Shown: positions 21,905 to 30,875, numbered from the stretch's first letter. The stretch: DNA of 37,732 nucleotides from Halorubrum persicum (GCF_002727125.1 NZ_NHOA01000129.1:1-37732), one strand, 5' to 3'. Program-made: numbers and translations. Notes: a model not told the origin generated them from the letters alone.

Positions 21905-22935
21905 GCGACGACCTCCAACCCCTCGAACCCCACGAGGGAGTCGAGCGGTTCCTCCGGTACCGGGAACCGTCCGTTCGGCCGTCGACGCTGAACAACGCCC
22001 GAACCCGACTGAATCACTTCCTCGAATGGTGTGATGAGCGGGAAATCGAGAACCTGAACGACCTCGACGGCCGCGATCTCGCCGACTTCGTCGCGTGGCG
22101 ACAGGGAGATATCGCCCCGATCACGCTACAAAAGCAGCTGAGTACGGTCCGGGCCGCGCTCGAATGGTGGGCGGACATGGAGGCCGTCGAGGAGGGTCTT
22201 CGCGAGAAGGTCCATTCGCCCGATCTCCCTGACGGTGCGGAGTCTCGTGATGACCACCTCACGGCCGAACGCGCACAGTCGATCATCGCCTCGCTCGACC
22301 GCTACCATTACGCGAGCCGTGACCACGCGCTGATCCTCTTGCTCTGGGTCACCGGAATGCGCCGGTCCGCAGCTCGGTCGATAGACGTTGACGACCTCCG
22401 TCCGGACGACAACGCGATCGTCATCGAGAATCGCCCGGACAGGGGAACCAACCTGAAGAACGGCGACGCTGGGGACCGATGGATCTACCTCGGTCCCGAG
22501 GTCTTCCAGGTGATCGAGGACTACGTCGAGAATCCAAACCGGAATGATGTTGTCGACGACTACGGCCGCCGGCCCCTGTTCACCTCGAAGCAGGGTCGTC
22601 CGGCGGGAACCACGATGTACGACTGGGTGACTCGGGCGACGCAACCCTGCCAGTACGGTGGTTGTCCGCACGGTCGGGACCTCGACGAGTGCGACGCGCT
22701 CGGGCACGACGGATACCCGAGTCGCTGCCCATCGTCGTGTGGGCCGCACGCGATTCGGCGCGGCTCGATAACGCATTTCCTGAACGAGGGGACGACGCCA
22801 GAGGTTGTCAGCGAACGGATGGATGTGACGCTTGACGTGCTCTATGAGCACTACGACGTGCGGTCTGATCAGGAGAAGATGACCGTGCGCAAGAATGTTC
22901 TCGATGAGTCGGAGGTGTTGTCAGATGATCGGTAG
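21901..22935 (+). CDS. int: Tyrosine integrase (SNJ2-like family)
   Basis: A 344-residue site-specific recombinase that would join viral and chromosomal att sites. The N-terminal SAM-like DNA-binding domain spans about 10-105. The catalytic domain has Arg154/155 in TGMRRSA, Lys186 in TNLKNG, His283-x-x-Arg286 in PHAIRRGSI, and Tyr318 in YEHYD. A cysteine-rich insert (Cys250, 255, 264, 276, 280) lies before the HxxR motif and is typical of haloarchaeal integrases. The second catalytic His is replaced by the usual ERMD-type sequence. It begins at GTG 21901 by GTGA overlap and ends 8 bp before attR, the classic arrangement for tRNA-borne elements. Confidence 0.92.
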   Translation: MSDDLQPLEPHEGVERFLRYREPSVRPSTLNNARTRLNHFLEWCDEREIENLNDLDGRDLADFVAWRQGDIAPITLQKQLSTVRAALEWWADMEAVEEGLREKVHSPDLPDGAESRDDHLTAERAQSIIASLDRYHYASRDHALILLLWVTGMRRSAARSIDVDDLRPDDNAIVIENRPDRGTNLKNGDAGDRWIYLGPEVFQVIEDYVENPNRNDVVDDYGRRPLFTSKQGRPAGTTMYDWVTRATQPCQYGGCPHGRDLDECDALGHDGYPSRCPSSCGPHAIRRGSITHFLNEGTTPEVVSERMDVTLDVLYEHYDVRSDQEKMTVRKNVLDESEVLSDDR

Positions 22936-22943
22936 TTCTCCTG

Positions 22944-22960
22944 CCCCGCGAGTCCATAAC
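22944..22960 (+). repeat. attR, 17-bp core repeat
   Basis: Exact copy of attL 8 bp past the integrase stop. Past it, chromosomal DNA resumes; 22961-23167 has no gene that I can support. Confidence 0.95.
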
Positions 22961-23167
22961 GGATCCGCGTTTCTGCGAAGGCATCTAAACCCGACAGAGA
23001 CACCGCCTCGCGGGCGTTTTATCCGGTGAGAGATGCCGCGACCCGGACGGTCGAGGCTACCCCCCACGGCTCGACCGTCTGGCGAAGGGAACACGGCCGG
23101 TCGAGTGAGCCGAACCGCCGTTCCGCGACCCAGACCGCTTATATACTCCGAGTCAGTTGGGCGTCAC

Positions 23168-23296
23168 ATGGGCATTTCCGAGTTCCTTGAGGGCCAGAAC
23201 CTCACGCACCGCCAGATGGGAGCCGTCATGATCGGGTGGATCCTGCTCGTCACGATCGTCTCCGTCGGGCTGTTGCTGTACACGGCGTCGACGTAG
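23168..23296 (+). CDS. Small single-span membrane protein
   Basis: A 42-residue protein: a polar N-terminal half (MGISEFLEGQNLTHRQM) and one membrane helix (IGWILLVTIVSVGLLLY). Not assigned to a known function. A TTATATA box at about 23140-23146 lies 22-28 nt before ATG 23168 with no ribosome binding site, fitting a leaderless gene. Longer in-frame starts at 23033 would add a Pro/Arg-rich lead with no protein character. It was the first gene after the tRNA before the provirus entered. Confidence 0.68.
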   Translation: MGISEFLEGQNLTHRQMGAVMIGWILLVTIVSVGLLLYTAST

Positions 23297-23358
23297 CTGA
23301 TCCGGCGGACGGGGCCGCGAACACAACCCTCTTTTAGTCGTTCGTTGTCTGGCGAAGT

Positions 23359-23937
23359 ATGGCACGCGACAGCGACACACACGACGACGGGGAGCGCGAT
23401 CGGCGGCTCGTCGGCGGCTGGGAGGGGCGCTACTACGAGGACTTCGAGGTCGGCGACGTGTACAAACACCCGTACGGGCGGACCGTGACGGAGACGGACA
23501 ACGTCTGGTTCACCAACCTCTCGATGAACCTCAACCCGATGCACTTCAACGAGGCGTACGCCGCCGAGACGGAGTTCGGCGAGCGCCTCGTCGACGGCAC
23601 CTTCGTCATCGCGCTCGCGGTCGGGATGAGCGTCATCGACGTGAGCGCCAACGCCACCGCGAACCTCGGCTACGACGACATCCGCCACCACGGTCCCGTC
23701 TTCCACGGGGACACGCTGTTCGCGGAGTCGGAGGTCGTCGACAAGCGGGAGTCCTCCTCGCGCGACCACGTCGGGATCGTCACCACGGAGCTGCGCGCGT
23801 ACAACCAGAACGACGAGCTCGTCCTCTCCTTAGAGCGCACGCCGATGGTGCTGAAGCGCTCGCACGCCGAGCCGAGCGCGGCCCAGCCGACGGGCTGGCC
23901 CGAGGGGATCGGCACCCAGCCGGAGGACCTAGAGTGA
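23359..23937 (+). CDS. MaoC-family (hot-dog) acyl-CoA hydratase
   Basis: A 192-residue protein with the MaoC hot-dog fold. Seen: YYEDFEVGDVYKHP (residues about 25-38), the hydratase motif NPMHFNEAYAAETEFGERLVDGTF (residues 58-81, with Asn/His typical of the family), and FHGDTLFAESEVVDKRES near 115. Such enzymes add water across enoyl-CoA double bonds. The GTGA overlap with the following CoA-transferase gene means the two are made together, so a route of CoA activation followed by hydration is likely. Related proteins include itaconyl-CoA and mesaconyl-CoA hydratases, but the substrate is not readable here. Confidence 0.85.
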   Translation: MARDSDTHDDGERDRRLVGGWEGRYYEDFEVGDVYKHPYGRTVTETDNVWFTNLSMNLNPMHFNEAYAAETEFGERLVDGTFVIALAVGMSVIDVSANATANLGYDDIRHHGPVFHGDTLFAESEVVDKRESSSRDHVGIVTTELRAYNQNDELVLSLERTPMVLKRSHAEPSAAQPTGWPEGIGTQPEDLE

Positions 23938-25448
23938 CGCCGGCCCCCTCCGGCCCCACGGCACCGACGCTCGACGATCCGGTCCCGGAGACGCGGCTCG
24001 GCGGCGACCTCCCGATCGCGTCGCCCGCGGAGGCGGCCTCGCTCGTCCCCGACACCGCGACGCTGCTCGTCTCCGGCTTCGGCGGCGTCGGGTACCCCAA
24101 GCTCGTCCCCGAGGCGCTGGCGGCGGCCGACGACGCCCGCGAACTCACGGTCGTCTCCGGCGGCGGCGTCGGCGACGAGATCGACCGCGCGCTCGTGGAG
24201 TCGGGCGACATGGCTCGACGCTACCCGTTCGTCCCGAACGAGACCTCCCGAGCGGCGGCCAACGACGGGCGGATCGAGTTCCACGACCGTCACATCTCGC
24301 GGCTCGCCGACGAGGTGCGCTTCGGCGGGCTCCGCGCCGGCATGCGCGGGGAGACGATCGCGGTCGTGGAGGCGGTCGCGGTCGGGCCGGGCTGGCTCGT
24401 TCCCTCCACGTCGATCGGCCACACGCCCGCGTACGTCGGCGCGGCCGACCGCGTGATCGTCGAGGTGAACCGCGCACAGCCCGTCGAACTCGCGCAGGTG
24501 CACGACATCCACGTCCGCGACGCCCCGCCGAACCGAGGGCCGATCCCGCTGGACGACCCCCTCGGAGGGACGGACGGGCCGGCGGTCCGGTTCGACCCCG
24601 AAAAGCTGGCGGCCGTCGTCGAGACCGACCGGGCGGACGACCCCTACGAGTTCCGCGAAGTCTCCGCGACCGACGAGGCGATCGCCGGGAACCTCGGCGG
24701 GTTCCTCGAGGCCGAACTCGACCGCAACCCCCTCTTCGACGAGGCGGCGAACCTCCAGTTCGGCGTGGGGAGCCTCGGAAATGCGCTGATGGGTGCGCTC
24801 GCCGACGTCGACTTCGGCGACCGCCCGGTGTCGTACGTCGGCGAGGTCGTACAGGACGGGCTCCTCGACATGCTCGACGCGGGCGACCTCCGCGGCGCGA
24901 GCGCGACCTCGCTGGCGCTGTCGGCCGAGGGGCAAGAGCGCCTCTTCGACGACGTGGAGCGCTACGCCGAGGACGTGGTGTTGCGGCCCGCAGACGTGTC
25001 GAACGCGCCGGAACTGATCGACCGGTTCGGCGTCGTCGGAGTGAACAGCGCGGTGGAGGTGGACCTCTACGGTAACGTTAACGCCACCCACATCGGCGGC
25101 ACCCGCGTCGTCAACGGGATCGGCGGCGGCGGCGACTTCGCGCGCAACTGCCGGCTGGGGATCGTCGCGCTCCCGTCGACGGCGGTCGGCGGCGACGTCT
25201 CCCGGATCGTGCCGCTGACGCCCCACGTCGATCACACCGAACACGACGCGAGCGTGATCGTCACGGAACACGGGGTCGCTGACCTTCGCGGCCTCTCGCC
25301 GCGCGAGCGGGCCGAGGCGCTCGTGTCGGTGGCCGACCCGGCGTTCCGTGAGGACCTCGACGCGTACCGCGAGCGAGCCGCGAGCGAGGGGGGGAATACG
25401 CCGCACGATCTCGACACGGCGTTCTCGTGGACACGAAATGACAACTAA
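23934..25448 (+). CDS. Acetyl-CoA hydrolase/transferase family CoA-transferase
   Basis: A 504-residue protein of the Cat1/Ach1 family, which moves CoA between carboxylic acids through a glutamyl-CoA intermediate. Seen: LLVSGFGGVGYPKLVPEAL near residue 45, FGVGSLGNALMGAL near 275, and VNSAVEVDLYGNVNATHIGG near 370 followed by GIGGGGDFARNC; the Glu in AVEVDLYG is the likely CoA-accepting residue. The C-terminal VTEHGVADLRG segment is also conserved. It starts at GTG by overlap with the MaoC gene. Candidates include 4-hydroxybutyrate, itaconate, succinate or propionate CoA-transferases. Confidence 0.87.
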   Translation: MTPAPSGPTAPTLDDPVPETRLGGDLPIASPAEAASLVPDTATLLVSGFGGVGYPKLVPEALAAADDARELTVVSGGGVGDEIDRALVESGDMARRYPFVPNETSRAAANDGRIEFHDRHISRLADEVRFGGLRAGMRGETIAVVEAVAVGPGWLVPSTSIGHTPAYVGAADRVIVEVNRAQPVELAQVHDIHVRDAPPNRGPIPLDDPLGGTDGPAVRFDPEKLAAVVETDRADDPYEFREVSATDEAIAGNLGGFLEAELDRNPLFDEAANLQFGVGSLGNALMGALADVDFGDRPVSYVGEVVQDGLLDMLDAGDLRGASATSLALSAEGQERLFDDVERYAEDVVLRPADVSNAPELIDRFGVVGVNSAVEVDLYGNVNATHIGGTRVVNGIGGGGDFARNCRLGIVALPSTAVGGDVSRIVPLTPHVDHTEHDASVIVTEHGVADLRGLSPRERAEALVSVADPAFREDLDAYRERAASEGGNTPHDLDTAFSWTRNDN

Positions 25449-25601
25449 TAACGCGTTTTACCAGGTTTCATCCGGAGAATGAGAGAAATAACTGCGGATT
25501 GACTCGAACTGTAGTGAGAATCACCAAATCACCCGACGGCGCGGGTGAAAATGGGCCACCTGCGACACTCTTTTATCAATCGGGGTGTACGGCTGAGCCA
25601 C

Positions 25602-26696
25602 ATGATAGATGGTGACAAGACGTCTCGACGTGACGTAGTCAAGGGTGCGGCGACGCTCGGCGCAGTCGGACTGGCCGGCTGTTCCGGAAACGGCGGCGAC
25701 GGCGGTGACGGCGGCGACGGCGGCGACGGCGGTGACGGCGGCGACGGCGGCGGCGACGTCACGATCACGATTGGGGGGACGTCGACCGGGAGCTCGACGC
25801 AGGCCGCGGGACAGGCGCTCGCCCGTGCCGCGTCGCAGCACAGCGACTTCCTCAACATCTCCGTTCAGGAGACGCAGGGATGGACGGCGAACCTCTACGC
25901 GTACGAGAACGGCGACATTCCGGCGATGGGCGTCGACAACAACTCGCTGGCGAAGGCGCTCAGCGAGGAGGGGCCGTTCGCCGACGACCCTGTCGAGACG
26001 CTCCCCAACCAGGGGTTCCTGTTCACCTCGCTGCAGATCCACTGGGTCGGCCTGGAGAGCAGCGACGTCGAGTCGGTCTCCGACCTCCGTGAGGGCGGCT
26101 ACACGATCTACCCGATCCAGCCCGGCTTCGGGACGCGGCTGCTCACCGAGGAGATCCTCAAGGAGGCCGGCATGTGGGAGCCGAACGACATCCTCAACGT
26201 CGACACGGGCGACATTCCGGGCGCCGTCGAGGAAGGCCGCGTCGACGCGCTCTGTCTGTACGGCGCAAACGGCGTCAACCTCTCCGGCTGGTGCCAGGAG
26301 GTTGACGTGCGCAGTGGCGGCGGGCTGAACCTGCTCGAGGTCGACGACGAGTTCCGCTCCGTCATCGAAGACCACCCCGGCGCAATCCTCGAGGAGATCG
26401 ATCCGTACGGGTACGAGCAGGAGGTCACCGCCTACACCGACACGATGACGACGTGGTCGCTGGCCGGCCAGTGGGCGTTCAGCCCGGACATCCCGGCGCG
26501 GGCGACCGAAGAGGTCTGCCGGCTCGCCATCGAACACGAGGACACGCTCCGCGAGTCCGACCCGACGACCCTCGAGTACTCGCCGGAAGCGATGACGCAG
26601 ACGGTTATCCCGGAGATCGATATCCACGCCGGCGTCGCGAACTTCTTCGAGGAGAACGACGTCTGGGACGACTCCTGGAGCCGCGGCGACGAGTAG
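25602..26696 (+). CDS. TAXI-type TRAP transporter substrate-binding lipoprotein
   Basis: A 364-residue extracellular binding protein. It has a Tat signal (SRRDVVKGAATLG) and lipobox (GLAGC), then a Gly-Asp linker from 9-bp repeats. The mature domain has TAXI features: ITIGGTSTGSSTQAAGQALARA at the start and a LREGGYTIYPIQPGFGTRLL segment. I chose ATG 25602 because the 19-residue upstream extension has no signal character and CTTTTATC lies about 27-34 nt before this ATG. The gene sits 44 bp before the TRAP permease, forming a full transporter. TAXI systems often take up dicarboxylates or amino acids. Ligand unknown. Confidence 0.88.
   Translation: MIDGDKTSRRDVVKGAATLGAVGLAGCSGNGGDGGDGGDGGDGGDGGDGGGDVTITIGGTSTGSSTQAAGQALARAASQHSDFLNISVQETQGWTANLYAYENGDIPAMGVDNNSLAKALSEEGPFADDPVETLPNQGFLFTSLQIHWVGLESSDVESVSDLREGGYTIYPIQPGFGTRLLTEEILKEAGMWEPNDILNVDTGDIPGAVEEGRVDALCLYGANGVNLSGWCQEVDVRSGGGLNLLEVDDEFRSVIEDHPGAILEEIDPYGYEQEVTAYTDTMTTWSLAGQWAFSPDIPARATEEVCRLAIEHEDTLRESDPTTLEYSPEAMTQTVIPEIDIHAGVANFFEENDVWDDSWSRGDE
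25692..25745 (+). repeat. Tandem repeat, 6 x 9 bp, in TAXI lipoprotein linker
   Basis: Six copies of GGCGGYGAC in a row encode Gly-Gly-Asp units. A further GGCGGCGGCGAC ends the linker. This is a slippage-prone flexible spacer between lipid anchor and domain. Confidence 0.85.
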
Positions 26697-26740
26697 CACC
26701 GACCGTTTAACCACGCGACCACCCCTTCCCTTTCCGACGA

Positions 26741-29068
26741 ATGGCAACATCCCCCGACGACTCGACCGATCCGACCGACCCGCCAGACTCAGCGGCCGTA
26801 CCGGATGAGAGCATTCTCGACGACGAGGAGTCGCTCGACCTCGCTCCGGGCTCCCGCGGTACCAAGCAGCTCTGGCTGTATCTGCTTTCGCTTCCGTTCT
26901 GGATCCTCGTCATCTTCGTCCCGACGGTCATCCTGCCGAACTTCTTCGCAGGGGCGTACGGGGAGGCGCTTCCGGCCCTGCTGTCCGACGACCCCGCGGC
27001 GCTCGCGACGCTGATCGAAGACACGTCGACGACGGTCATCGGCATCGCCGGCATCGTCGGCGTCGCCGGTATCACGGCGCTGATCCTCAGATACGGGCGG
27101 GGGATCGAAGAGCGGCTCCGGATGGCGCTCATCTCCTACTCGATGCCGTTCTGGCTGATCGTGATGTGGTACTCGTACACCCAGCAGATGCCCCGCGGCC
27201 AGTACGCGGTCGCGTTCCTCGGGTGCATCCTCGGGCTGTACGTGGTGTCGGAGCTGGACGACCCGCTCATCGAGCGGAACTGGATCGAAGTCGGGCTCCT
27301 CGTCGTGTCGGGGCTCATCACCGTGGCGACGAGCGCGTACCTCTTCTTGAACTACCAGCAGGTCGCGATCGACACCGTCGGGCGGGCGACCGACCCGCAG
27401 ATCGGGATGGCGTTCCTGTTCACGCTGGCGATGATCTACCTGACGTGGCGGTCGTTCGGGATGACGTTCCTCGTCGTCGTTCTCGCCGGGATCGCGTACG
27501 GGCTCGCCGGTCCGGCCATGCCCGGCGCGCTGAGCCACGGTGGGCTCTCGCCGTCCCGCATCCTGCGGATCCTCGTCGTGAGCGTCGACGGGTTCTACGG
27601 GTTCCTCACTCGGCTCGTGGCGGCGTGGATCGCCTTGTTCCTGCTGTACGCCGGACTGCTGAAGGCGTACGGTGCGTTCAACCTCATCCTTCGGCTGGCG
27701 GTCCGGTCGGCGAAGTACGTCGACTCCGGGATCGCCCAGACGGCCGTCATCGCGAGCGCGGTCATCGGCTCCGTCAACGGGAGCCAGACCGCGAACGCCG
27801 GGATGACCGGCTCGTTCACCATCCCGCTGATGAAGAAGAACGGTGTCAAACCCGAGACGGCCGGAGGTATCGAGGCGGTCGCCTCCACCTCCGGACAGGT
27901 GCTCCCGCCCGTGATGGGCGCGGGGGCGTTCATCATGGCGTCGCTGATCACGGGGGTCACCTACGTCGACGTGATCATCGCCGGGCTGATCCCGGCGGCC
28001 GTGCTCGTCGTCTCGATCGTCATGGCGGTCCACTACGTGGCGGCCCCGCAGATCGACGATCCGGAGATGAGCAACGTGTTCCAGGAGTCGATGACCCGCC
28101 GGGAGATGGTGTTGGAGTCGGTGAAGTACGGGGTTCCGCTGGCGATCCTGATCTACGTGCTCGGCGTGTTGCAGTACACCGTGATGACCGCCGCGCTGTA
28201 CACGGCGGTGTCGATGATCGCCTTCGGGATCGCGATTCCGCTGGTGCAGGCGACCCTCGACGGTGAGAGCCGGAAGGAGGCGTTCGTCGGAACCCTCGAG
28301 CAGACCGTGGACGGCTTCCGCGAGGGGGTTATCGTCGTCGCGCCGGTGACGATCATTCTGGCGGCGATCAACGGCGTGGTCGACATCCTGATGGCGACCG
28401 GCGTGCCGACGGCGATCTCGCTCACGCTGCTCGACCTGTCGGGCGGCGTCCCGATCATCGCGTTCGTGCTGGCGATGATCATCTGTATCCTGCTCGGGCT
28501 CGGTATGCCGACGACCGCCGCGTACACGGTCGTCGCGCTCCTGGTCGCACCGACGCTGATCAGCCAGTTCGCCGTCCCCGAGTTCGCGGCGCACTTCTTC
28601 GTGTTCTACGCCGCGATTCTGGCCGGGCTCACGCCGCCGATCGCGACCTGCGTCGCGGTCACCTGCGGGATCTCCGGCGGCGGGTTCTGGGGAAGCTGTA
28701 AGGAGGCGCTGCGCATCTCCGCGCCCCTGTTCATCCTCCCCTTCGCCTTCGTCTACCACCCGGAGCTCGTCTCCGGCTCGTTCAACTACGCCTCGCTGTC
28801 GGCCGGCCTCCTCGCGCTGTTCGGATCGATAGCGATAATCCACGGGATCAACTACCAGTTCGTCTTCGGCCGCGGACAGACGTACGGGCTCCGCGTGGCC
28901 TTCTTCGTCGCCGGCGTGCTGGCGATGGTCCACCCGATGCAGATCGTGCAGGTCGGCTCGCTCGCCGCCGTCGGGGCGCTGTACGTCTTACAGACCGTGG
29001 TCGGGCGGCCGAACCCGATCGCCACGATCCGCGGGGCGACCGGGATGCTCTCCGGGCGGAAGCGCTAA
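26741..29068 (+). CDS. TRAP transporter fused permease (DctQ-DctM)
   Basis: A 775-residue membrane protein with around 16-18 hydrophobic segments. The first 250 residues correspond to the small (DctQ-like) subunit fused to the large DctM subunit. The diagnostic DctM stretch NGSQTANAGMTGSF, then GIEAVASTSGQVLPPVMGAGAF lies near residues 345-390, and MPTTAAYTVVALLVAPTL near 590 forms the mirrored repeat. It uses an ion gradient to import the ligand delivered by the TAXI protein. The first 45 residues are hydrophilic and acidic. Full length for TAXI-associated fused permeases. Confidence 0.9.
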   Translation: MATSPDDSTDPTDPPDSAAVPDESILDDEESLDLAPGSRGTKQLWLYLLSLPFWILVIFVPTVILPNFFAGAYGEALPALLSDDPAALATLIEDTSTTVIGIAGIVGVAGITALILRYGRGIEERLRMALISYSMPFWLIVMWYSYTQQMPRGQYAVAFLGCILGLYVVSELDDPLIERNWIEVGLLVVSGLITVATSAYLFLNYQQVAIDTVGRATDPQIGMAFLFTLAMIYLTWRSFGMTFLVVVLAGIAYGLAGPAMPGALSHGGLSPSRILRILVVSVDGFYGFLTRLVAAWIALFLLYAGLLKAYGAFNLILRLAVRSAKYVDSGIAQTAVIASAVIGSVNGSQTANAGMTGSFTIPLMKKNGVKPETAGGIEAVASTSGQVLPPVMGAGAFIMASLITGVTYVDVIIAGLIPAAVLVVSIVMAVHYVAAPQIDDPEMSNVFQESMTRREMVLESVKYGVPLAILIYVLGVLQYTVMTAALYTAVSMIAFGIAIPLVQATLDGESRKEAFVGTLEQTVDGFREGVIVVAPVTIILAAINGVVDILMATGVPTAISLTLLDLSGGVPIIAFVLAMIICILLGLGMPTTAAYTVVALLVAPTLISQFAVPEFAAHFFVFYAAILAGLTPPIATCVAVTCGISGGGFWGSCKEALRISAPLFILPFAFVYHPELVSGSFNYASLSAGLLALFGSIAIIHGINYQFVFGRGQTYGLRVAFFVAGVLAMVHPMQIVQVGSLAAVGALYVLQTVVGRPNPIATIRGATGMLSGRKR

Positions 29069-29152
29069 CGCGCGGAACACTCCCGCAGCGCTTTCGGACC
29101 GCGACCGGTACCCGAGCCCACTTCTAAGAGACCCGGAGCGGTACGGGCACGT

Positions 29153-29611
29153 ATGGAGATTGTGGAGAACACCCTCGACGGCGACCTCGACGAGTTCCTC
29201 GCTCGGCCGCTGTTCTGTTTCCTCGGGCAGCGCTCCGAGGGCGGTCCCCGGCTCTCGCCGCTGTGGTTCCTCTGGGATGACGGGGCGATCTGGAACGTAG
29301 CGCGGCTACGCGACCGGTCGTACCCGGACCGGGTCCGGCGGTACCCGGAGTCGGCGGTTGCCGTCGTCGACTACGATCCGCGCACGGGCCGGGTCGAGCA
29401 CGTTGGAATGCGCGGGACCGCGACGCTGGACCCGTACGACGAGAGCCGGGCCGATCGGTTGTTTCAGAAGTACCTCGGTGAGGACCGGAGCGAGTGGCCG
29501 GCGATGTTCGGCGACATCGATCCCGACGGCTACCGGCTCGTCAGATTCGACCCCGAGACGGTCGTCGCCCGCGGTCAGTCGTACCCGGCGCCGCCCGGGA
29601 GGGAACGCTAG
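29153..29611 (+). CDS. PPOX-fold (pyridoxamine phosphate oxidase-like) protein
   Basis: A 152-residue protein of the split-barrel flavin-binding superfamily. Seen: FLARPLFCFLGQRSEGGPRLSPLWFLWDDGAIW (residues 14-46) and then SAVAVVDYDPRTGRVEHVGMRGTATL with late FDPETVVARG. These features fit FMN- or F420-dependent reductases; F420 use is common in haloarchaea but not provable here. It starts at ATG 29153 and is 84 bp past the TRAP permease, so it may be an independent gene. Function is only at the superfamily level. Confidence 0.75.
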   Translation: MEIVENTLDGDLDEFLARPLFCFLGQRSEGGPRLSPLWFLWDDGAIWNVARLRDRSYPDRVRRYPESAVAVVDYDPRTGRVEHVGMRGTATLDPYDESRADRLFQKYLGEDRSEWPAMFGDIDPDGYRLVRFDPETVVARGQSYPAPPGRER

Positions 29612-29672
29612 CGGACGGCGAGGTGCGGAAATCGGAGCGCGTGCTGCGGTCAGGCCGTCCGAAACGACGGGA

Positions 29673-30875
29673 TCAGTACGACCGCGGAAGCCCGAGCACG
29701 CGCTCGCCGAGGTAGTTGAGCGCGAGCTGTTGGGTCACCGGGACGAGGCGGGTCAGCCGCGCCTCGCGGAAGTACCGCTCCACGTCGTACTCGCGAGCGA
29801 CGCCGAACCCGCCGTGGGTCTGGACCGCGGCGTCGGCCGCCTCGAACGCGGCCTCGGCCGCGAGGTACTTCGCGACGTTCGCCTCGGCGCCGGCCTCGGT
29901 CCGGTCGAGGTCGTCGAGGCGGTCGGCGGCGTCGTAGATCACCTTCTTCGCCGCGAGCAGGTCGGCGTACGCCTCCGCGAGCGGGTGTTGGATCGCCTGG
30001 TTGGCGCCGATCGGTCCGCCGAACACCTCGCGCTCGTTGGCGTAATCGATCCCGCTTTCCAGCGCGGTCTCGCCGAGCCCGAGACACTCCGCGGCGATCA
30101 CCAGCCGCTCCTCGTTGAGTCCGTCGAGCACCTGGTAGAACCCCTGCCCCTCCTCGCCGATGAGGTTCCGGGCCGGCACGTGTACGTCGTCGAAGTAGAG
30201 CTGGTAGGAGTGGACCGCCCGGCTCGCCGACTTGGGGATGCGCTCGATCTCCAACCCGTCCGCGTAGGCGTCCTCGAGGTCGACGAGGATCATCGAGATG
30301 CCGCGGGTCCGCTTGTCGACCTCCTCGCGGGGGGTCGTCCGCGCCATCAACACGAGGTAGTCGCTGTCCTCCACGCGTGAGATCCACACCTTCTCGCCGT
30401 TGATCACGTACTCGTCGCCCTCGCGTTCCGCCCTGGTCTCCATCGCCGTGGAGTCGGAACCCGCGTTCGGTTCGGTCAGCCCGAACGCCTGGATCGTCTC
30501 CTCGCCCGCGGCGACCTTCGGGAGCAGCTCCTCCTTCAGCTCCTCGTCGGCGTATTTTACGATCGGGACGGAGTTGTAGATCCCGCCGTGGATCGACTGC
30601 GGCGCCGCGAAGCCGCCGCCGCTCGCCGCGATCTCCTCCATCATCACGACCGCCTCGCTGGTCGACATCCCGACGCCGCCGTACTCCTCGGGGATCAGCA
30701 TCCCGAGCCAGCCGTCGGCGGCGAGCCGATCGACGAACTCCTGCGGATAGGTCGCCGTGCGGTCGCGCTCACGCCAATACTCGTCGTCGAACTCCGAACA
30801 GAGATCCCGGATGCTCCGCCGAACGAGCGCCTGTCGTTCGGTGAGGTCGACCGAGTCCCGCCAGTCTCGTGGCAT
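29673..30875 (-). CDS. Acyl-CoA dehydrogenase
   Basis: A 400-residue FAD enzyme that introduces a trans-2 double bond in acyl-CoA. Seen: WLGMLIPEEYGGVGMS near residue 50, AFGLTEPNAGSDSTAM near 130 (FAD and substrate loop), EYVINGEKVWIS near 155, and GGFGVAREYDVERYFREAR near 360. The usual catalytic base position in this family (a Glu near 375-380 or shifted) cannot be fixed without alignment. I chose ATG 30875 (MPRDW) because the longer frame upstream has no protein character. It is divergent from an MFS transporter with a 154-bp gap and could act with the MaoC hydratase nearby. Confidence 0.9.
   Translation of the reverse strand: MPRDWRDSVDLTERQALVRRSIRDLCSEFDDEYWRERDRTATYPQEFVDRLAADGWLGMLIPEEYGGVGMSTSEAVVMMEEIAASGGGFAAPQSIHGGIYNSVPIVKYADEELKEELLPKVAAGEETIQAFGLTEPNAGSDSTAMETRAEREGDEYVINGEKVWISRVEDSDYLVLMARTTPREEVDKRTRGISMILVDLEDAYADGLEIERIPKSASRAVHSYQLYFDDVHVPARNLIGEEGQGFYQVLDGLNEERLVIAAECLGLGETALESGIDYANEREVFGGPIGANQAIQHPLAEAYADLLAAKKVIYDAADRLDDLDRTEAGAEANVAKYLAAEAAFEAADAAVQTHGGFGVAREYDVERYFREARLTRLVPVTQQLALNYLGERVLGLPRSY

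Larger units (their letters stand above)
11395..22960 (+). mobile_element. Integrated pleolipovirus-like provirus in tRNA-Ala
   Basis: Bounded by a perfect 17-bp direct repeat, the left copy being the 3' end of the tRNA gene and the right copy a bare fragment just after the integrase gene. The interior has HUH Rep, VP3-like, VP4-like spike, two membrane proteins and VP8-like ATPase in the order known for pleolipoviruses, plus regulator and integration modules. All core reading frames are open, so it may be inducible. Excision between the repeats would give an 11,549-bp circle. Local AT-rich patches (13914-14320, 19107-21060) contrast with the GC-rich core. Confidence 0.92.

Noticed and set aside
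27166-28266. Long Arg-rich frames on both strands across the TRAP permease gene
   Set aside because: They are shadows of the high-GC permease gene: Arg/Pro-rich, no domains, and the true frame has strong membrane segments.
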